Below the pieces are notes generated by a model. It saw only the letters and a list, made by a program, of their open reading frames with translations. It was not told the DNA's origin and did not search any database. Of a stretch of DNA of 64,000 bases, positions 22,612 to 34,169 are shown piece after piece (positions within the stretch are counted from its first letter, which is position 1; each line of letters begins with the position of its first letter). A program made the position numbers and the translations under genes. The DNA lies in NCBI GenBank assembly GCA_004369045.1, contig ML213511.1:167853-231852 (forward strand). Direction: 5' to 3'. This stretch comes from Heliocybe sulcata (taxonomy: Eukaryota; Basidiomycota; Agaricomycetes; Gloeophyllales; Gloeophyllaceae).

Positions 22612-25489
22612 TCACGACTCTTCGAGCGTAATGTACAAATGCTTACTCGTCAATACCGCCTTTGCGCCGGGCACGACAACGATCGTCTGCGTGTCGTCGA
22701 TGATCATCGCAGGGCCCTCGACGACGTCGCCCGTGCTCAGACTCTCGAGCTTGAACACCGGCGTTTCATCCACCCGTCCGACACCTTCAAAGTACGTGCT
22801 ATACGTCGTGTCCGCCTTGGACTTGTCCACTGGCTGCTTCTCAATCCGCTTCACCTCCGCGTGGACGGAGTCGCCAAGCGAGTCGAACGTCTTGCCGATG
22901 CCGCGCACCTATTCCAATATTGTCAGGTCAGCCAACCTATCCGCTGCGAGGAGAGGAAGACCCACCTTCACGTCATCAACAATGATACTCTTCGTCTCAA
23001 GCAAGAACCCAAACTCGCTCTTATACACCCTCTTGAACGCAGCCTCAAAATCCTCTCCCTCGCCGTCTTGCTCCTCTGGGACGATCATCAACGCCGTGTC
23101 GGTGCCTTCGAAGCGCATGTTGAGCATGCGCTCTATCCTGACGCGCTCGCTTTCGAAGCCCTGCCGCTTTAGTTCCTCCCGCACTTGGCTCTCGAGCTTG
23201 TCGAGGCGCGCCGTCAGCGAAGGTTTGTTTTGTTGCGTGTAAAATGTGGAGGATGGTTCTTGTTGCTCGTATGCACTAGTAAGTCAAGTGAGTGAGTGGA
23301 AGAGAAGACGACAAGGCAAGTAGACATACCGGTCGGCGAGAGCTAACCCGTATGCTGAGAGGATAGAGCTATACCGGTGGATGAGGATCGTCTTGATGCC
23401 CAGCAAGTGTGCAATATCGCAGGCATGCTGTCCGCCAGCCCCACCGAAGCTGCAAAGACTGCAAAAAAGAAATTAATACCGTTATTTCACAGCCAGCCAA
23501 AGCCGCTCACATATGCTTCTGCGTCGCATACCCCCTCGCCTCCGTCAACGCCCGTATTGGTCTGCACATCGTCTCATTCGCAACCTTGATGAACCTGATT
23601 CCCACATCTCGTTAAGAGAAGTTCCCTTCACCTCAATCTTGAAACGAGGCCTTACCCGTAAACAATCTCATCCAGACTCATTTTCTTCTCGTGACTCTCA
23701 TTAATCTCCTTCACCACCTCCTCAAACAGTTTCTTCGACGCCTCAACATCTAACGGCTCCTTCTCCGAGTCGCCGAAGATCTTGGGGAAGTAGTCTGGTA
23801 TTAGGCGCCCAAGCAGCAGGTTCGCATCCGTCACTGCTAGCGGGCCTCCTTTTCTGCGGCATAACCAATATCAGTCAAATAGTAGCGCGTAGAAACGGAA
23901 AGGACGCACCGGTAACAAGCAGGACCAGGGTGCGCACCGGCACTCTCTGGACCAGCAGTAAATAAGCCGTTTCGGAAGGCTAGACAAGATCCACCACCCG
24001 CGGCGACGGTGTTGATATCCAGCTGTGGTGACTGGATGGAGATACCAGCAGTGGTCGTCTCGTATACCACCTCGTAGCGACCATCGAATCGTGAGACGTC
24101 TGTAGATGTACCTCCGACGTCGATTCTACATAAGACGTTAGGCAAAACCGCGATGGAGGTAGAGGAATATAGATAGTAAACATACCCAATAACCGGGTGC
24201 TTCTCCTTCTCATCCCAGCTTGTAAGGCTCATCCCCACGACACCGCCCGCTGGCCCGCTCAGTATACTCTTCAGCCCCGAAAAGTTCTTCAAATCCAACA
24301 AACCTCCATCACTCCCCATGAACTCCACTCTCGGGCTCAGCAAGTTCCCATCCTTCAGCTTCTCATCGAACCCGCTGAAGAACCCGTCCAGATACTGCCT
24401 CAGAATGGGCGTGAGGTACGCATCAGCCGTCGACGAGACACCGCGCGGAACCATCTTGATCATTGGGAGGAGCTGGGACGACTCGGACACTTGCGTGAAC
24501 CCCAACGAGCGCGCCAAGTCGCCAATCTGCTGTTCATGCTGCGGGTACGTGTAGGAGTGGACGAAGACGATGGCGAGGGAGCGGTAGCCTTCGTCGTACA
24601 GGGCTTGCAGGTCTCGCCTTGCCTCTTCCAGGTCTGTCACAGAGCTGAGTACCAGAACAGGGAAGACTGTTTGAACGGATACACGCACCGGGCTTCTTCA
24701 TGATTCGCACTGCCTCCCCTGATAACCCGTGCACGATCTCCCCTGGTCCCTCCGCATCTCCTACACCATCCCACCCCGCCCCGCGATAACCTCTCTTCAC
24801 GCTCCCATCCTCATTGAACTGCAGCGCATGCTCTTCCGCCTTCGTATCCGATGTGTATCCGACCAGCGTGACCCGCTCATCCACTTCCACGACTTTCGAG
24901 TAGAGTGGTGCAGGGCGACGAATGTTGAGGTCGAAGATCCGTGGGCGGGACTGATTGCCGATGAGCAAGAGGTCTTTGAACCCCTTAGTGATAAGCAGGG
25001 CGTGTTTCTGGCCTTTGCGTTCTAAAAGCGCGTTCGTGGCCACAGTGGTGGAAAGACGGATATAGTCTGACAATGCAATTGAGTTATGTTAGTTATCAGA
25101 TAACCGCAATCACTCATGGCTAAGACATACCGATCTTGTCTGTCTTCAGCACCGCCCTCCGAGGTGTCTTCTCGCCAGTTGCAATCTCGAGCACCCTCCG
25201 AATGCCCTCGGTCGGAGCATCAGCATAGTTATTTGGATCCTGTGACACTGCAACCAACTATAAACCAGACGCTGCAGCCTAAGGAAAACGCAAGAACTTA
25301 CAGAGCTTGACTACAATTTCCTTCGTCTGTCCAGGGTTCTCCGGATCAGGATACGCGCTAAACTAGCTGCGTCAACGCAAGCGGTATCGGACACGGAGAG
25401 ATTGGCGCTCACGCGTGCACATCACAGAACGTTCCGCCTCTATCGGCGCATATTTTGATTGACCTGTCTGGAATCTGGGAGGCGGGCAT
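22612..25489 (-). CDS. 5-oxoprolinase-like protein, hydantoinase A half only
   Basis: Relative of ATP-dependent 5-oxoprolinase, which opens 5-oxoproline to glutamate in the gamma-glutamyl cycle. Starts [21 protein letters not shown] (phosphate-binding DRGGTF; ATG at 25489). Continues over many exons: [86 protein letters not shown], the second ATPase motif [64 protein letters not shown], and [20 protein letters not shown]. It ends HLYITLEES, with the stop at 22612. Full eukaryotic 5-oxoprolinase is about 1,250-1,300 residues with a C-terminal hydantoinase B domain. Here the protein stops at about 800, at the A/B boundary, and only 235 bp separate the stop from the converging WH1-CRIB gene, so the B half is not present at this locus. 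Confidence 0.85.
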
Positions 25490-26389
25490 CCTGTTGAGAC
25501 CTAGTCCGATGTGTAGCTGTGCGGAGGAGGAAACAGCGCTGGTATACTCTTATACTGGCGCTACAGGGAGGCGGAAACCATACGGAATCCAGCAATCGAC
25601 CTTTCCGAGGCTTTCAACCGGGGAATACACACGGAAGACGGAGAAATTATGGCGGAATCCGTGGTCGTAAAAGCTGAACCAGAGTATAGACGGTATGCCT
25701 CTGCAGTGACGATCGGCTACAGAGAGTCGTCCTCGGTAATCAAGATTCGACGGATCTCCAGAACGGGCCTTGGCACACCGGTCTTCACTTTGATGCCCGA
25801 CCAAGATAAGAGATGGTTTACGGAAGTGCAACTTCATGTTGCAACTGTGAAGGACTGCACCGTAGATTCTTTGCAAATAAAGGCAGATGGGTCATTCCTA
25901 ATTGCATGCCACTTTCTATGAGAAGAGAGAAGAGATTAACAACCGTGCAAGCAGAGCATCGCTCACGGCAGGACGAAATGAAACCAACCTAGGGAGGAAT
26001 GCTATGTGGGTGGTGGGGGGAAAGATATGATAGCTGGCCGTCCCAGCTACCCTCTCTTATATGTACGAGAAAAATGTGAAGAATGTGACTCATCAAAGTA
26101 CCGTACAACCTCGATGAAGTCATTTCTGGGCAAATATTGAAGACAGCGACTTTCCGAATATGATCGCGAGACGAGATGTAAACATGTAAGGACTCGAGCC
26201 AGCAATTGATGCAGTCCAGTGATGTGCAGAACCATAGTACTACTGAATGAACTCATAGCGCTCAGATTATTAGTGTCAGAGTCGCATACGAAGATAACCC
26301 ATGGCAATCTTACGAGGTATAACGCGGCAATACATATGCATATACTCCATCCAGTGTCCATTCTATCACTCAGAGAGCACTCTTCCTTC
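25490..26389. other. Intergenic, no gene seen
   Basis: About 900 bp between the 5-oxoprolinase-like start and the stop of the NADH dehydrogenase, both minus strand. A plus-strand open frame at 25649..25921 and a minus-strand one at 25550..25876 overlap each other and carry no recognisable motif. Probably promoter and 3' UTR. Confidence 0.5.
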
Positions 26390-28391
26390 TCAGAACCTCG
26401 ACAAATCCCTCCCAAATATCCCTGCCCAAGAAAGCGCCCTTCAGCACCCTCACAATCCGCACTAGCAATCTGGTCGACTCACAGTTCACCAACCAAAACG
26501 TCGGCACCAGTATCTTGTTCCTCATACTCAACGCCATACTCGCATACGCCGACCGCCACAGCAGCCACGCCATCCTACCCGCCCCCTTCGGCTTCGGGCC
26601 CCCCGCCGACTTGCTGCGATCGTACAGCGCTTGACTACAACACACGCTGTGAGCGCCCAATCCCGAAGAAGAGGAGGAAAGAACGCACTTTTCCCCCACG
26701 TACGCCAGGGTCCCGAGGTTCCTCCACTTGAACGGCGCACTGGTGTCCTGTCCCTCGAGCATCCTGTTCAACTTCTTGACCAGGTACTTGCCTTTCTGGT
26801 TCGCCACTACCACCAGCGGTCAACGCGACATACCGACTTACAGATGAGAGACTCACCTTGCGCCGTGGCAGGCAACATCACGCCCTGGATCATCGCCGCG
26901 TCCCCAATCGCCCACACATCCGGGTTCGGGACTGGATCAGGCTTCTCATCGCTCGCGGCGGACTTTTCAGTCGATCCCTTCATGAGCAACTGGCAATGCC
27001 CATCCGTAATTACACTCCCCGTCTTCGGGTGCTTCTCCACCTCCGTGAGACACTCGATGAGTGGATTCGGCGCAAGACCTGTGCTCCAAACCAGCAGGCC
27101 GAAAGGGACCTCGCCTTGTTCCTTGACATGCATCTTGCCCTGGCACAAGTCAGAGTTGTGCAGCTCCCAAAGCTATCAGGATCCTTGACTCACAGCTTCG
27201 ATCTTCTCCACATGATGGCTCGTAAAGATATCGATGCCCTCCCTCTTGAATGTCTTTTCTGCATACCTATTCGGGCACCCATCAATACCACTGGTCTGTT
27301 ATCCAGGTCGACGTCACGCACTGCATGAGCCCTTGATCAAACATACTCAAAATCGTCGGCGCGACGTCGTACAGGGATATCTTCGCCAGCGTCGCAAGGT
27401 GCGGGTAGTGCTTCCTGATGTCGGATTGGAGAAAGTCGTGCAGCTCCGCGCCGAACTCGACGCCCGTGGGGCCCCCGCCGACAATGCAAAAGTGCAGAAT
27501 GTTGCGGCGCTGGTCGTCGGTGAGAAGGGGTTCTGCTGCTTGTTCGAAGCCTGACCAGGTATCACAGTCAGATTGACATCATAAAGGTTGTGTCGACTCA
27601 CATTCAAGTATACGCGTCCTGATAGACCTCGCGTCCTTCACATCCTTCAGAAAATACCCGTGCTCCTTCACCCCGGGTACACCGAATGCTGTCATCAAGG
27701 AAGCTCAGCGCGTGCACCTCATAATAAGCCATCTGGATCAGTCTCACTCTGCGCGTAGGCTCCGACAGAGATAATCAGCTTGTCGTACGGAAGCTGGAAG
27801 GGTGTGCCCGTGCCTGGGTAGGCAGTAGTCGTCACGTCGGCGAGCGTGGCAGGCTTCTTTTCGAAAGGGAGAGGAGGCGTCGCTGGCATCTGTGATAGAG
27901 TATTACACGATCATACGGCCTTGGGAAGATGGCTAGACTTACACATGTTAGTGTCTTGCTCTTGAAGTCTATGGCGTCGCACCATGCTTGGTACGACTTT
28001 ACTTGAGGCGTATACCTTCGCACTGGCTCCAGAGCGCAGCGATATTCCAACGATCCAACTGCACAGCTCGCGAGCAAAGGGGTGAAGTTGAAGTATGTAT
28101 TAGGGGAGATAATGGTTACATCTGCACTTCGTGGCTCAGCCGCGACGTTCTACAAACCAGACGAATCTGCAGCATAAGAGCTCTGGACGTACCATAACGC
28201 GACTTGTCGATCCCTCTCAGAACTTCGTACCCTCCCCAGCCAGAGCCCAGAATGACCACTTTCTCCTTGCTCGCTACGGTGGTTGAACTGAACGCGACCT
28301 TCTGTGCTGCGCCTCGGACTTGGTGGCTTTTTATCGCATAGAGAGTATGCTGGCGACCTGCTGCCTTACCGCCGAGTCGGATAGAGAGCAT
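26390..28391 (-). CDS. Type II NADH dehydrogenase, rotenone-insensitive (NDE/NDI)
   Basis: Single-subunit mitochondrial FAD enzyme that passes electrons from NADH to ubiquinone without proton pumping, bypassing complex I. The ATG at 28391 gives an Arg/Ser/Gln-rich presequence. Then VVILGSGWGGYEVLRGID (FAD-binding Rossmann), LLASCAVGSLEYRCALEPVR, LPYDKLIISVGAYAQTFG, FCIVGGGPTGVEFGAELHDF (NADH-binding Rossmann, near 27490-27430), GLLVWSTGLAPNPLIE, DVWAIGDAAMIQGVMLPATAQ and SMRNKILVPTFWLVN. The final short exon, reached by an intron with the AG at 26424, gives the family's standard ending NWIFGRDLSRF and the stop at 26390. Reading straight through the intron gives a spurious longer tail. No EF-hand insert is seen, so it resembles NDI1/NDE2 more than the calcium-binding form. 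Whether it faces the matrix or the intermembrane space cannot be told. Confidence 0.93.
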
Positions 28392-29242
28392 CCTGGACTG
28401 GCCTGGCAGATGAGTAGGGAAGAGAAATAAGATTGGTTGGTTGCATGCCGACTGTTCAAGGTGATTGTCGTCGACGTCGACGTCATTGAAGAAGGCAGCT
28501 AAATATGTCATAGTTGCCTATAAATGGAGAAAATGTTGCTTGATACGTTGTATGCTTAACGCAATGTTCGCTGACGAGAATACATGCTCCGGAAAAGACT
28601 GCGGTGCAAGCTCTGTGAACTGCTAGACCATAGCGCAATGCCTGTTCTTTCCTCCTGATGATACCGTCCGCCTCCGATATTTGTTTCACGTGACCGACTG
28701 CAAGGTGGGCAAGAGGCTCAACCACGGCCCTGGTACGGTAGATTGATGGTGATGCGCCGACTCACAGCGCAGCTAGGGAAGATATGGCAAGCTAGGCGCT
28801 AGCTCGTTCTGTGCTCGACACGGTAAGCTGGGTCCTGCTGAGTAGTTTTGAAGGTCGAGGAAGTCAGACCCCCCTCCCCCCCAAAACAGGAGCTGAAGGG
28901 GCCCCAGTTTGCGAGGTCGCACGAGCCCAAGCATTGCAGATACTAAGCAAGGAAGAGATAAAAGAAAGACATAAGCAAGGGCGCGCCGTCGCCGTCGTCG
29001 TCGGAAAGAACGCCACGTGACCATGTGACCTGCATAACGCTCGGTCATGCAGAGACGTTCTACAAACTACAAATATGCTTCCTGCAACCATGTCTCTTGC
29101 TCTTTTTCGACGGCGAGGCTGCTGTCGCGTTTTGGCAAAATAGCAGTAAGTATTTTGCACTGCTCTCCGCTGTCGGTATCGTCTATACCACACCTCTACT
29201 CATATTTTCCGAATAGTGATCCCCTAAAACTAAGAATCGGTC
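28392..29242. promoter_or_regulatory. Bidirectional promoter region between NDE/NDI and ARH1
   Basis: About 850 bp between two divergent start codons, both for mitochondrial FAD oxidoreductases. It contains a C8 run (28867-28881, CCCCCCTCCCCCCCC-like) and otherwise mixed sequence. I find no clear TATA box. No coding sequence recognised. Confidence 0.45.
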
Positions 29243-30842
29243 ATGAGTAGCCCTGTCAAGCTCGCCATCGTCGGCGCCGGACCCTCCGCATTCTATGTCG
29301 CTTCACGACTGCTTTCTCTTCTTCCAGCCTCATCGTTCCACGGACCTAACCTCCGGATCCACATGTTCGACCGCCTGTGGGCACCGCACGGACTTGTACG
29401 GTATGGCGTAGCGCCAGATCACCCGGAAGTCAAAGTATGTGCCACACATATTCGGCGTCCCTCTGAAATGACATATAACTTTGTCCACGCAGAATTGTAC
29501 CCACAAGTTCGACGAAGCAGCCCAAGATCCCCGTTTCTCCTTCTTCGGGAACATTGATTTCTCGTCCTCGTCCAGTTTGAACACCAGTATCGGCTCGCCG
29601 ACATCCTCTGCTCCAGTTAGAAGTCATCCCCTCAGCATGCTCTTCAGACACTACACCCACCTTCTCCTTGCCACCGGCGCCCCAACGCCGATCCTGCACC
29701 CTGCTCTACCACCGTCCAAGCACTGCATTCCCGCCCTCTCTCTCGTCCACTGGTACACCGACCACCCGCGGCTCACCGAGCCTCCCCCGGCGCTCGACAA
29801 AATCGAGCACGTTTCTCTCATCGGCCAAGGCAACGTCTCCCTCGACATCGCGCGGATGCTGCTTTCCTCCCCCGATACTCTTGCCCAGCACGACGTCCCC
29901 GAGCACGTCATCGAGGTCCTCCGCCGCTCTGCGGTCAAGCATGTCTCGATTATCGGCAGAAGAGGCCCCTTCGAGGCTGCTTTCACGACGAAGGAGCTGA
30001 GGGAGATGACGAGCCTCCCGGAAGCGTCAATGGTCCCTCTCCATCCCGAGATACTGGTTCCGGCTGATGGGAAGGTGGTGACGAGACAGCAGTCGCGTGC
30101 GATTGATCTGTTGAAGAAGGGTTCCAAGAACACGTTTGGCTCTACGAGCAAGACCTGGTCATTGGACTTCTTCCGCAGTCCCACCGGTCTTGCCGTCCCT
30201 TCCAGTGATTCCGTTGGAAAGCCGGTCTTGACCCTCGGGCATACAACTCTAGACCCGACCACCTCGCGCGCCGTACTGACATCCGAGACGTCGTCCCTCA
30301 ACACCGACCTCGTCGTCACCTCTCTAGGCTACAACTCTGAACCCACCATGCCCTTCTATGACCCCGCCCTAGGACACCTGCGCAACGTCGGCGGGCGCAT
30401 CGTCTCGGACGCGGATGGTGGTGGCTCTACGGTGCTGAAGAACGTGTACGCTTCCGGCTGGGCGGCGACCGGTGCGAAAGGGGTGCTTGCGAGCACGATG
30501 ATGAATGCGTATGCTGTCGCGGACACGATCCTGTCTGATTACTTTGCGTCTCTCCCTGGGTCTGCTGCCGGTGCTAGTGTAGAGACTATACCTGTGTCCC
30601 CGCCAGCGCCATCCTCGGAGGAATTGGCAGAGGGTCAAGCAGGGAAAGTGGTCATGAGTGCCGAGGTGCATCCGGAGGACCCGCCAGAGGAGATTGAAGA
30701 GTTGGTGAGGAGGGGTGAGGTGACGAGTTATGCGGATTGGAAGAAAGTGGATGAGGAGGAGCAACGAAGAGGCACTGAGAAGGGCAAGGAGAGGGAAAGG
30801 ATGAGGTGGGAGGAGGTGCGGAGGTTCCTTGGGCAGGCTTAG
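29243..30842 (+). CDS. ARH1: NADPH:adrenodoxin oxidoreductase, mitochondrial (ARH1/FDXR)
   Basis: FAD enzyme that reduces mitochondrial ferredoxin (Yah1) with NADPH, feeding electrons to iron-sulfur cluster assembly and heme A and ubiquinone synthesis. Two exons (29243..29434, 29493..30842; 58-bp intron) give 513 residues. FAD site: KLAIVGAGPSAFYVASRLL with the following MFDRLWAPHGLVRYGVAPDH. NCTHKFDEAAQDPRFSFFGN follows the intron. The NADP site is VSLIGQGNVSLDIARMLL, with HVSIIGRRGPFEAAFTTKEL and ELREMTSL. The family C-terminal motif is VYASGWAATGAKGVLASTM. The tail is acidic and Glu/Arg-rich (EEIEELVRRGEVTSYADWKK). A classical presequence before the FAD motif is very short (about 5 residues before KLAIVG), shorter than in yeast Arh1. 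An upstream exon encoding the targeting peptide is possible but not seen. Confidence 0.93.
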
Positions 30843-31576
30843 AGGCAGTATCGTCAGGTAAAAGTGGACGAAGCTGTATTCAGAGGCTGGATGGTGGTCG
30901 CCTGGCTCTAGAGAGTGTCCATCGCACGTATTGTGCGTCCTCCGATTCGGCGGATGCGAGTGGTGTCAGGCTCAACTTCCAGCCCCGCTAGTGTTGTCGA
31001 GGACGGAGGAGAGGCGTATATGGGTGCGTGCCCCCTAGTATACGATCGGTTAGGGTTATACTGCATACTGAATATCGATGTAATTGTTTATGATGCTAAT
31101 GCACCGCACTGCTCACAGAATAGTTGCAGGACGGATACGGTTCATCGCCACGAATCAGAGCAAAGAAGTAGTATTGCTGTGCATCAAGGACCCATATCGA
31201 GCGCTATTTTTGGTCCAAGTACAGCTATCTTCCGTTAGTTGTGCGTATCCCTGACGTGAGGTACACTGAATGCTCTTAGTGCAGACAGCTGTGCGACAGT
31301 GACCACGGTCCAGTTAATCCGGCAGCCAACAATGTGCGTTTCTTACTCCGTCATTGTTCGCTTAATGGAGTGTGCATATGGGTGCATTTGAAACACGGAA
31401 GCGTTCACACTGGAGACACGGTATTGGGGTGTAGCTCACCATTGCAGCGAGCACTTGACCTTGCAAATGGCGGTGTGGTTTCATGTATATAGGATGCTGA
31501 CCCCGACAGGATCCATTCAGCGCGCCGGAAATTGGCTCGAATTTCTTGAAGGAAAACTTGAATTCTAGTTCTATAA
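30843..31576. other. Intergenic, no gene seen
   Basis: About 730 bp holding the ARH1 3' UTR and the upstream DNA of the next plus-strand gene. A few short open frames show no motif. Confidence 0.5.
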
Positions 31577-32565
31577 TATGCCCGTGTAAGTACTGTGATG
31601 TTAACTATTCGCTCCTCGCTTACGGACATTGTGTTAGCCTTCCCTTCACCACCGCAACCCCTCGTTTCGAAGACGGACGCCAGGACCTGGCCGTACGCTC
31701 CTGGGCAGCAGACGATACAGCACCCGCTGTTGCAATCTCGGCGTCCGGGGCTCTGGTTGTATCGAACGAGAGTCAGGCATACACTTCGAAGACAGCGTAT
31801 CGGCTTGCTTCTGCAAGTCCTGCTATGGAATCATCCTTTTCCGTTGCCTTAGATGGACGCGCTCGTCAAAGTCTCAACGCATCGCCCTCCGTCGTTGCAT
31901 CGTCATCTGTTCCAGGTCCTACAGCGTCCATTACCAGCACGACGTGGGTCATCACGACGTCTACAGCGCTAGGTCCTAGCATGTCTCCAGCGGCATTTTG
32001 TGCCGACTTGATGCATGCTACTGTGGGACCTTCCCAGTCGCATGCGTGGGCTGAATGCCTGGGTATAGCAGGTGCTCAGCTTGGCCTGATCTTGTCGGGA
32101 TATTGCATTTGGAAGTGCTGGCGGACACTTCGCCTTCGCTCCTCTCGCCAGAAGGCCATCTATCCTTTCCCTAGCACGGATCCAGAGGATGCAGAGACTC
32201 GAATGAGAAAGATAGAAAAGGGTGAAGGGTGGGCGACGAGCCTAGCGCTTCAGCAGCAAGCTCAGACGATCATTGACATGTGTCGCAAGAACGTTCCGGA
32301 GGAGACTCAGCAGAATGCAGAGTGCTTAGGGAGGGCCGACCAGGATGGTGGACCGGCGGTATCAGAGGGTTCTTGCGCACGGGAGGCACCGAGGCGACTG
32401 GCGAGTCCCAGAAGCCAAGAGACAATCCGCAGTGTCTGCGATCAGGTGGTGTCACGGCTAGAGGTTGAGATGGGCGCAATGCGAGAGCAGCTGGGCTCCA
32501 TAGAGAGGCATATGGACGATGCCCTCCATGACCCGGAGCCTCCTGCGTACGATCCGTCGCTCTGA
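31577..32565 (+). CDS. Hypothetical single-pass membrane protein with coiled-coil tail
   Basis: Family not recognised. An 8-nt first exon (31577..31584, ATGCCCGT) joins at 31638 across a 53-bp intron to a long open exon, giving 311 residues. Without that join the frame has no early ATG (first internal Met is at about residue 80). The N-terminal half is Ser/Thr/Ala-rich (low complexity, extracellular or luminal in style, with N-glycosylation sites such as NES and NAS). One hydrophobic segment, AGAQLGLILSGYCIW, lies at about residue 180, followed by a basic stop-transfer (KCWRTLRLRSSRQK). The tail has Gln/Glu-rich helical stretches and ends DPEPPAYDPSL; PPAY is a possible WW-domain ligand (PPxY). 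This resembles fungal stress-sensor-like or adhesin-like architecture, but that is only a shape comparison. Confidence 0.6.
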
Positions 32566-33001
32566 AATCTAACCCGAACAGCATCTGTGGATCTGTTGGG
32601 ACTGTGGCAGTTGGCAGCGACACGAGGACAGTATCAAGTACTATACCTGAACACTCCATTGCAAGCGATGGTCACAACACAGCAAGAAGTAGGTCTTCGG
32701 CATTCCGACTCTACCATCGTCCTGCATTATTACTGGGCACACAAGCCGGTAGATGGATATACGGCGGAATAAGATGTCCTTAGCACGTACCGTATATAAC
32801 TTATGTGTAGCGGTCAATATAGACAGACTTGAATCCTCATAGGGTAAAAGGTCGGAATACGCGTCCCATGGTGGCCCTGCGCGTCTCTGTCACAATCACC
32901 TGATACGTGACAGTCACCATCATTTTGCCTTTCCGAGCCCACTGTCTGCCTTTCGCATCCTCGCCTCGAAGCTAACCCGATATCCCTTGCTTGCGCCCAC
33001 A
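32566..33001. other. Intergenic, RRP45 upstream region
   Basis: About 430 bp with the 3' UTR of the membrane protein gene and the RRP45 promoter. A weak TATA-like GTATATAA occurs near 32791. Nothing else seen. Confidence 0.5.
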
Positions 33002-34169
33002 ATGCGTCCCCCCTCACCATCCATACCAGAGCGCGAATTCCTATTTACCTCACTCAAACAATCGCTGCGTCTCGATGGGCGCCAGCTGCTCGAAATGCGC
33101 CACCCAACCATCACGTTTGGGACGGAATTGGGCTGGGTCGAGTGCTCCTTAGGCAAGACGAGGTTCGCTTTACTTGGTGTATATGTACTAGGTTGAAGAC
33201 TGATTATGAGGTGCAACAGAGTCGTGGCCGCCATCGATGCCAAGATGGTTAAGCCGCCCCCAGAGCGCCCGTATGAAGGGACAATCACGATACATTCGGA
33301 GATCTCGCCCATGGCGTCGCCGGAGTACGAACCTGGTCGGTGGGTATGTGTCCTCCCGTCTGTCCAGCTATCGCGTTACTGACTTTCTATTGTGGGTTGA
33401 AGGACGTCGGATGAGGAAGTTACCATCACGCGTATGCTGGATAAAGTTCTGAGGAGGAGCGACGCGGTGGATAAGGAGTCGTTGTGCGTCTTAGCTGGGC
33501 AGAGGGTATGTCTGGTAATATCATGGTACTTGCGCATGCGCTGATTTTCTGTAGGTGTGGCATCTGCGCTTGACAGTACATTGCCTAGCAGACGCGGGGA
33601 ACATGCTTGATTGTGCATGTCTAGCAGGCATCATTGCACTCAAGCACTTCCGAAGACCCGAAGTCGAAGTTATCGGGGACGAAGTGACAGTGGTAAGTCA
33701 GCACATACATCGAACAGTCCAGCCAGATTGACCGCAGGCTTGGTAGCATCCTCCTACCGAACGCGCACCGCTTCCCCTATCACTACATCACACGCCGCTA
33801 TGCCTTACCTTTGCATTCTTCCCCGAGTCATCATCTAAAACTGCAACTTCGACCTCGAGCACGAAAACCACGACCGTGCTGGATCCTTCGTTGCTTGAAT
33901 CACAACTGGCGACGGGTTTCTTACATGTCGCGTTGAATGCTCAGAGAGAGCTATGCGTAGTGCAGAAGGTCCGTCGCATGCCATAGTAGCAGATTATCCG
34001 TAGACTAACGAGGATCAAATAGGCTGGAGGCGTGCCCCTTACTGAAGATGAGATTCTGCCCCTCATCAAGGACGTCGCCGTGACCAGAGTGCGAGAGCTG
34101 GATCGAATTGTAGAGTCACGCTTAAAGGAGGATTGGGAAGGTCGCAAAACGTTCGTCGAGGTGAGGTAA
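33002..34169 (+). CDS. RRP45: Exosome complex subunit RRP45 (RNase PH-like)
   Basis: Ring subunit of the RNA exosome, which degrades and trims RNA 3' ends in nucleus and cytoplasm. Opens MRPPSPSIPEREFLFTSLKQ. RLDGRQLLEMRHPTITFG and GWVECSLGKTR give the RNase PH fold's first strands. Exon 1 ends at 33162. Next exons: VVAAIDAKMVKPPPERPYEG and ISPMASPEYEPGR; ITRMLDKVLRRSDAVDKESL; LRLTVHCLADAGNMLDCACL; AGIIALKHFRRPEVEV; then, after an intron ending at the AG before CATCC, PTERAPLPLSLHHTPLCLTF and FLHVALNAQRELCVVQKAGG. The last exon gives VPLTEDEILPLIKDVAVTRV and ends TFVEVR (stop 34167..34169). Like other eukaryotic ring subunits it is probably not itself catalytic. The final codons could instead splice on (GTGAGG follows GAG), so the extreme C-terminus is uncertain. 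Confidence 0.9.

Noticed and set aside
25649-25921. 90-codon plus-strand frame between the 5-oxoprolinase-like gene and NDE
   Set aside because: No motif, and an equally long minus-strand frame overlaps it; no way to prefer either.
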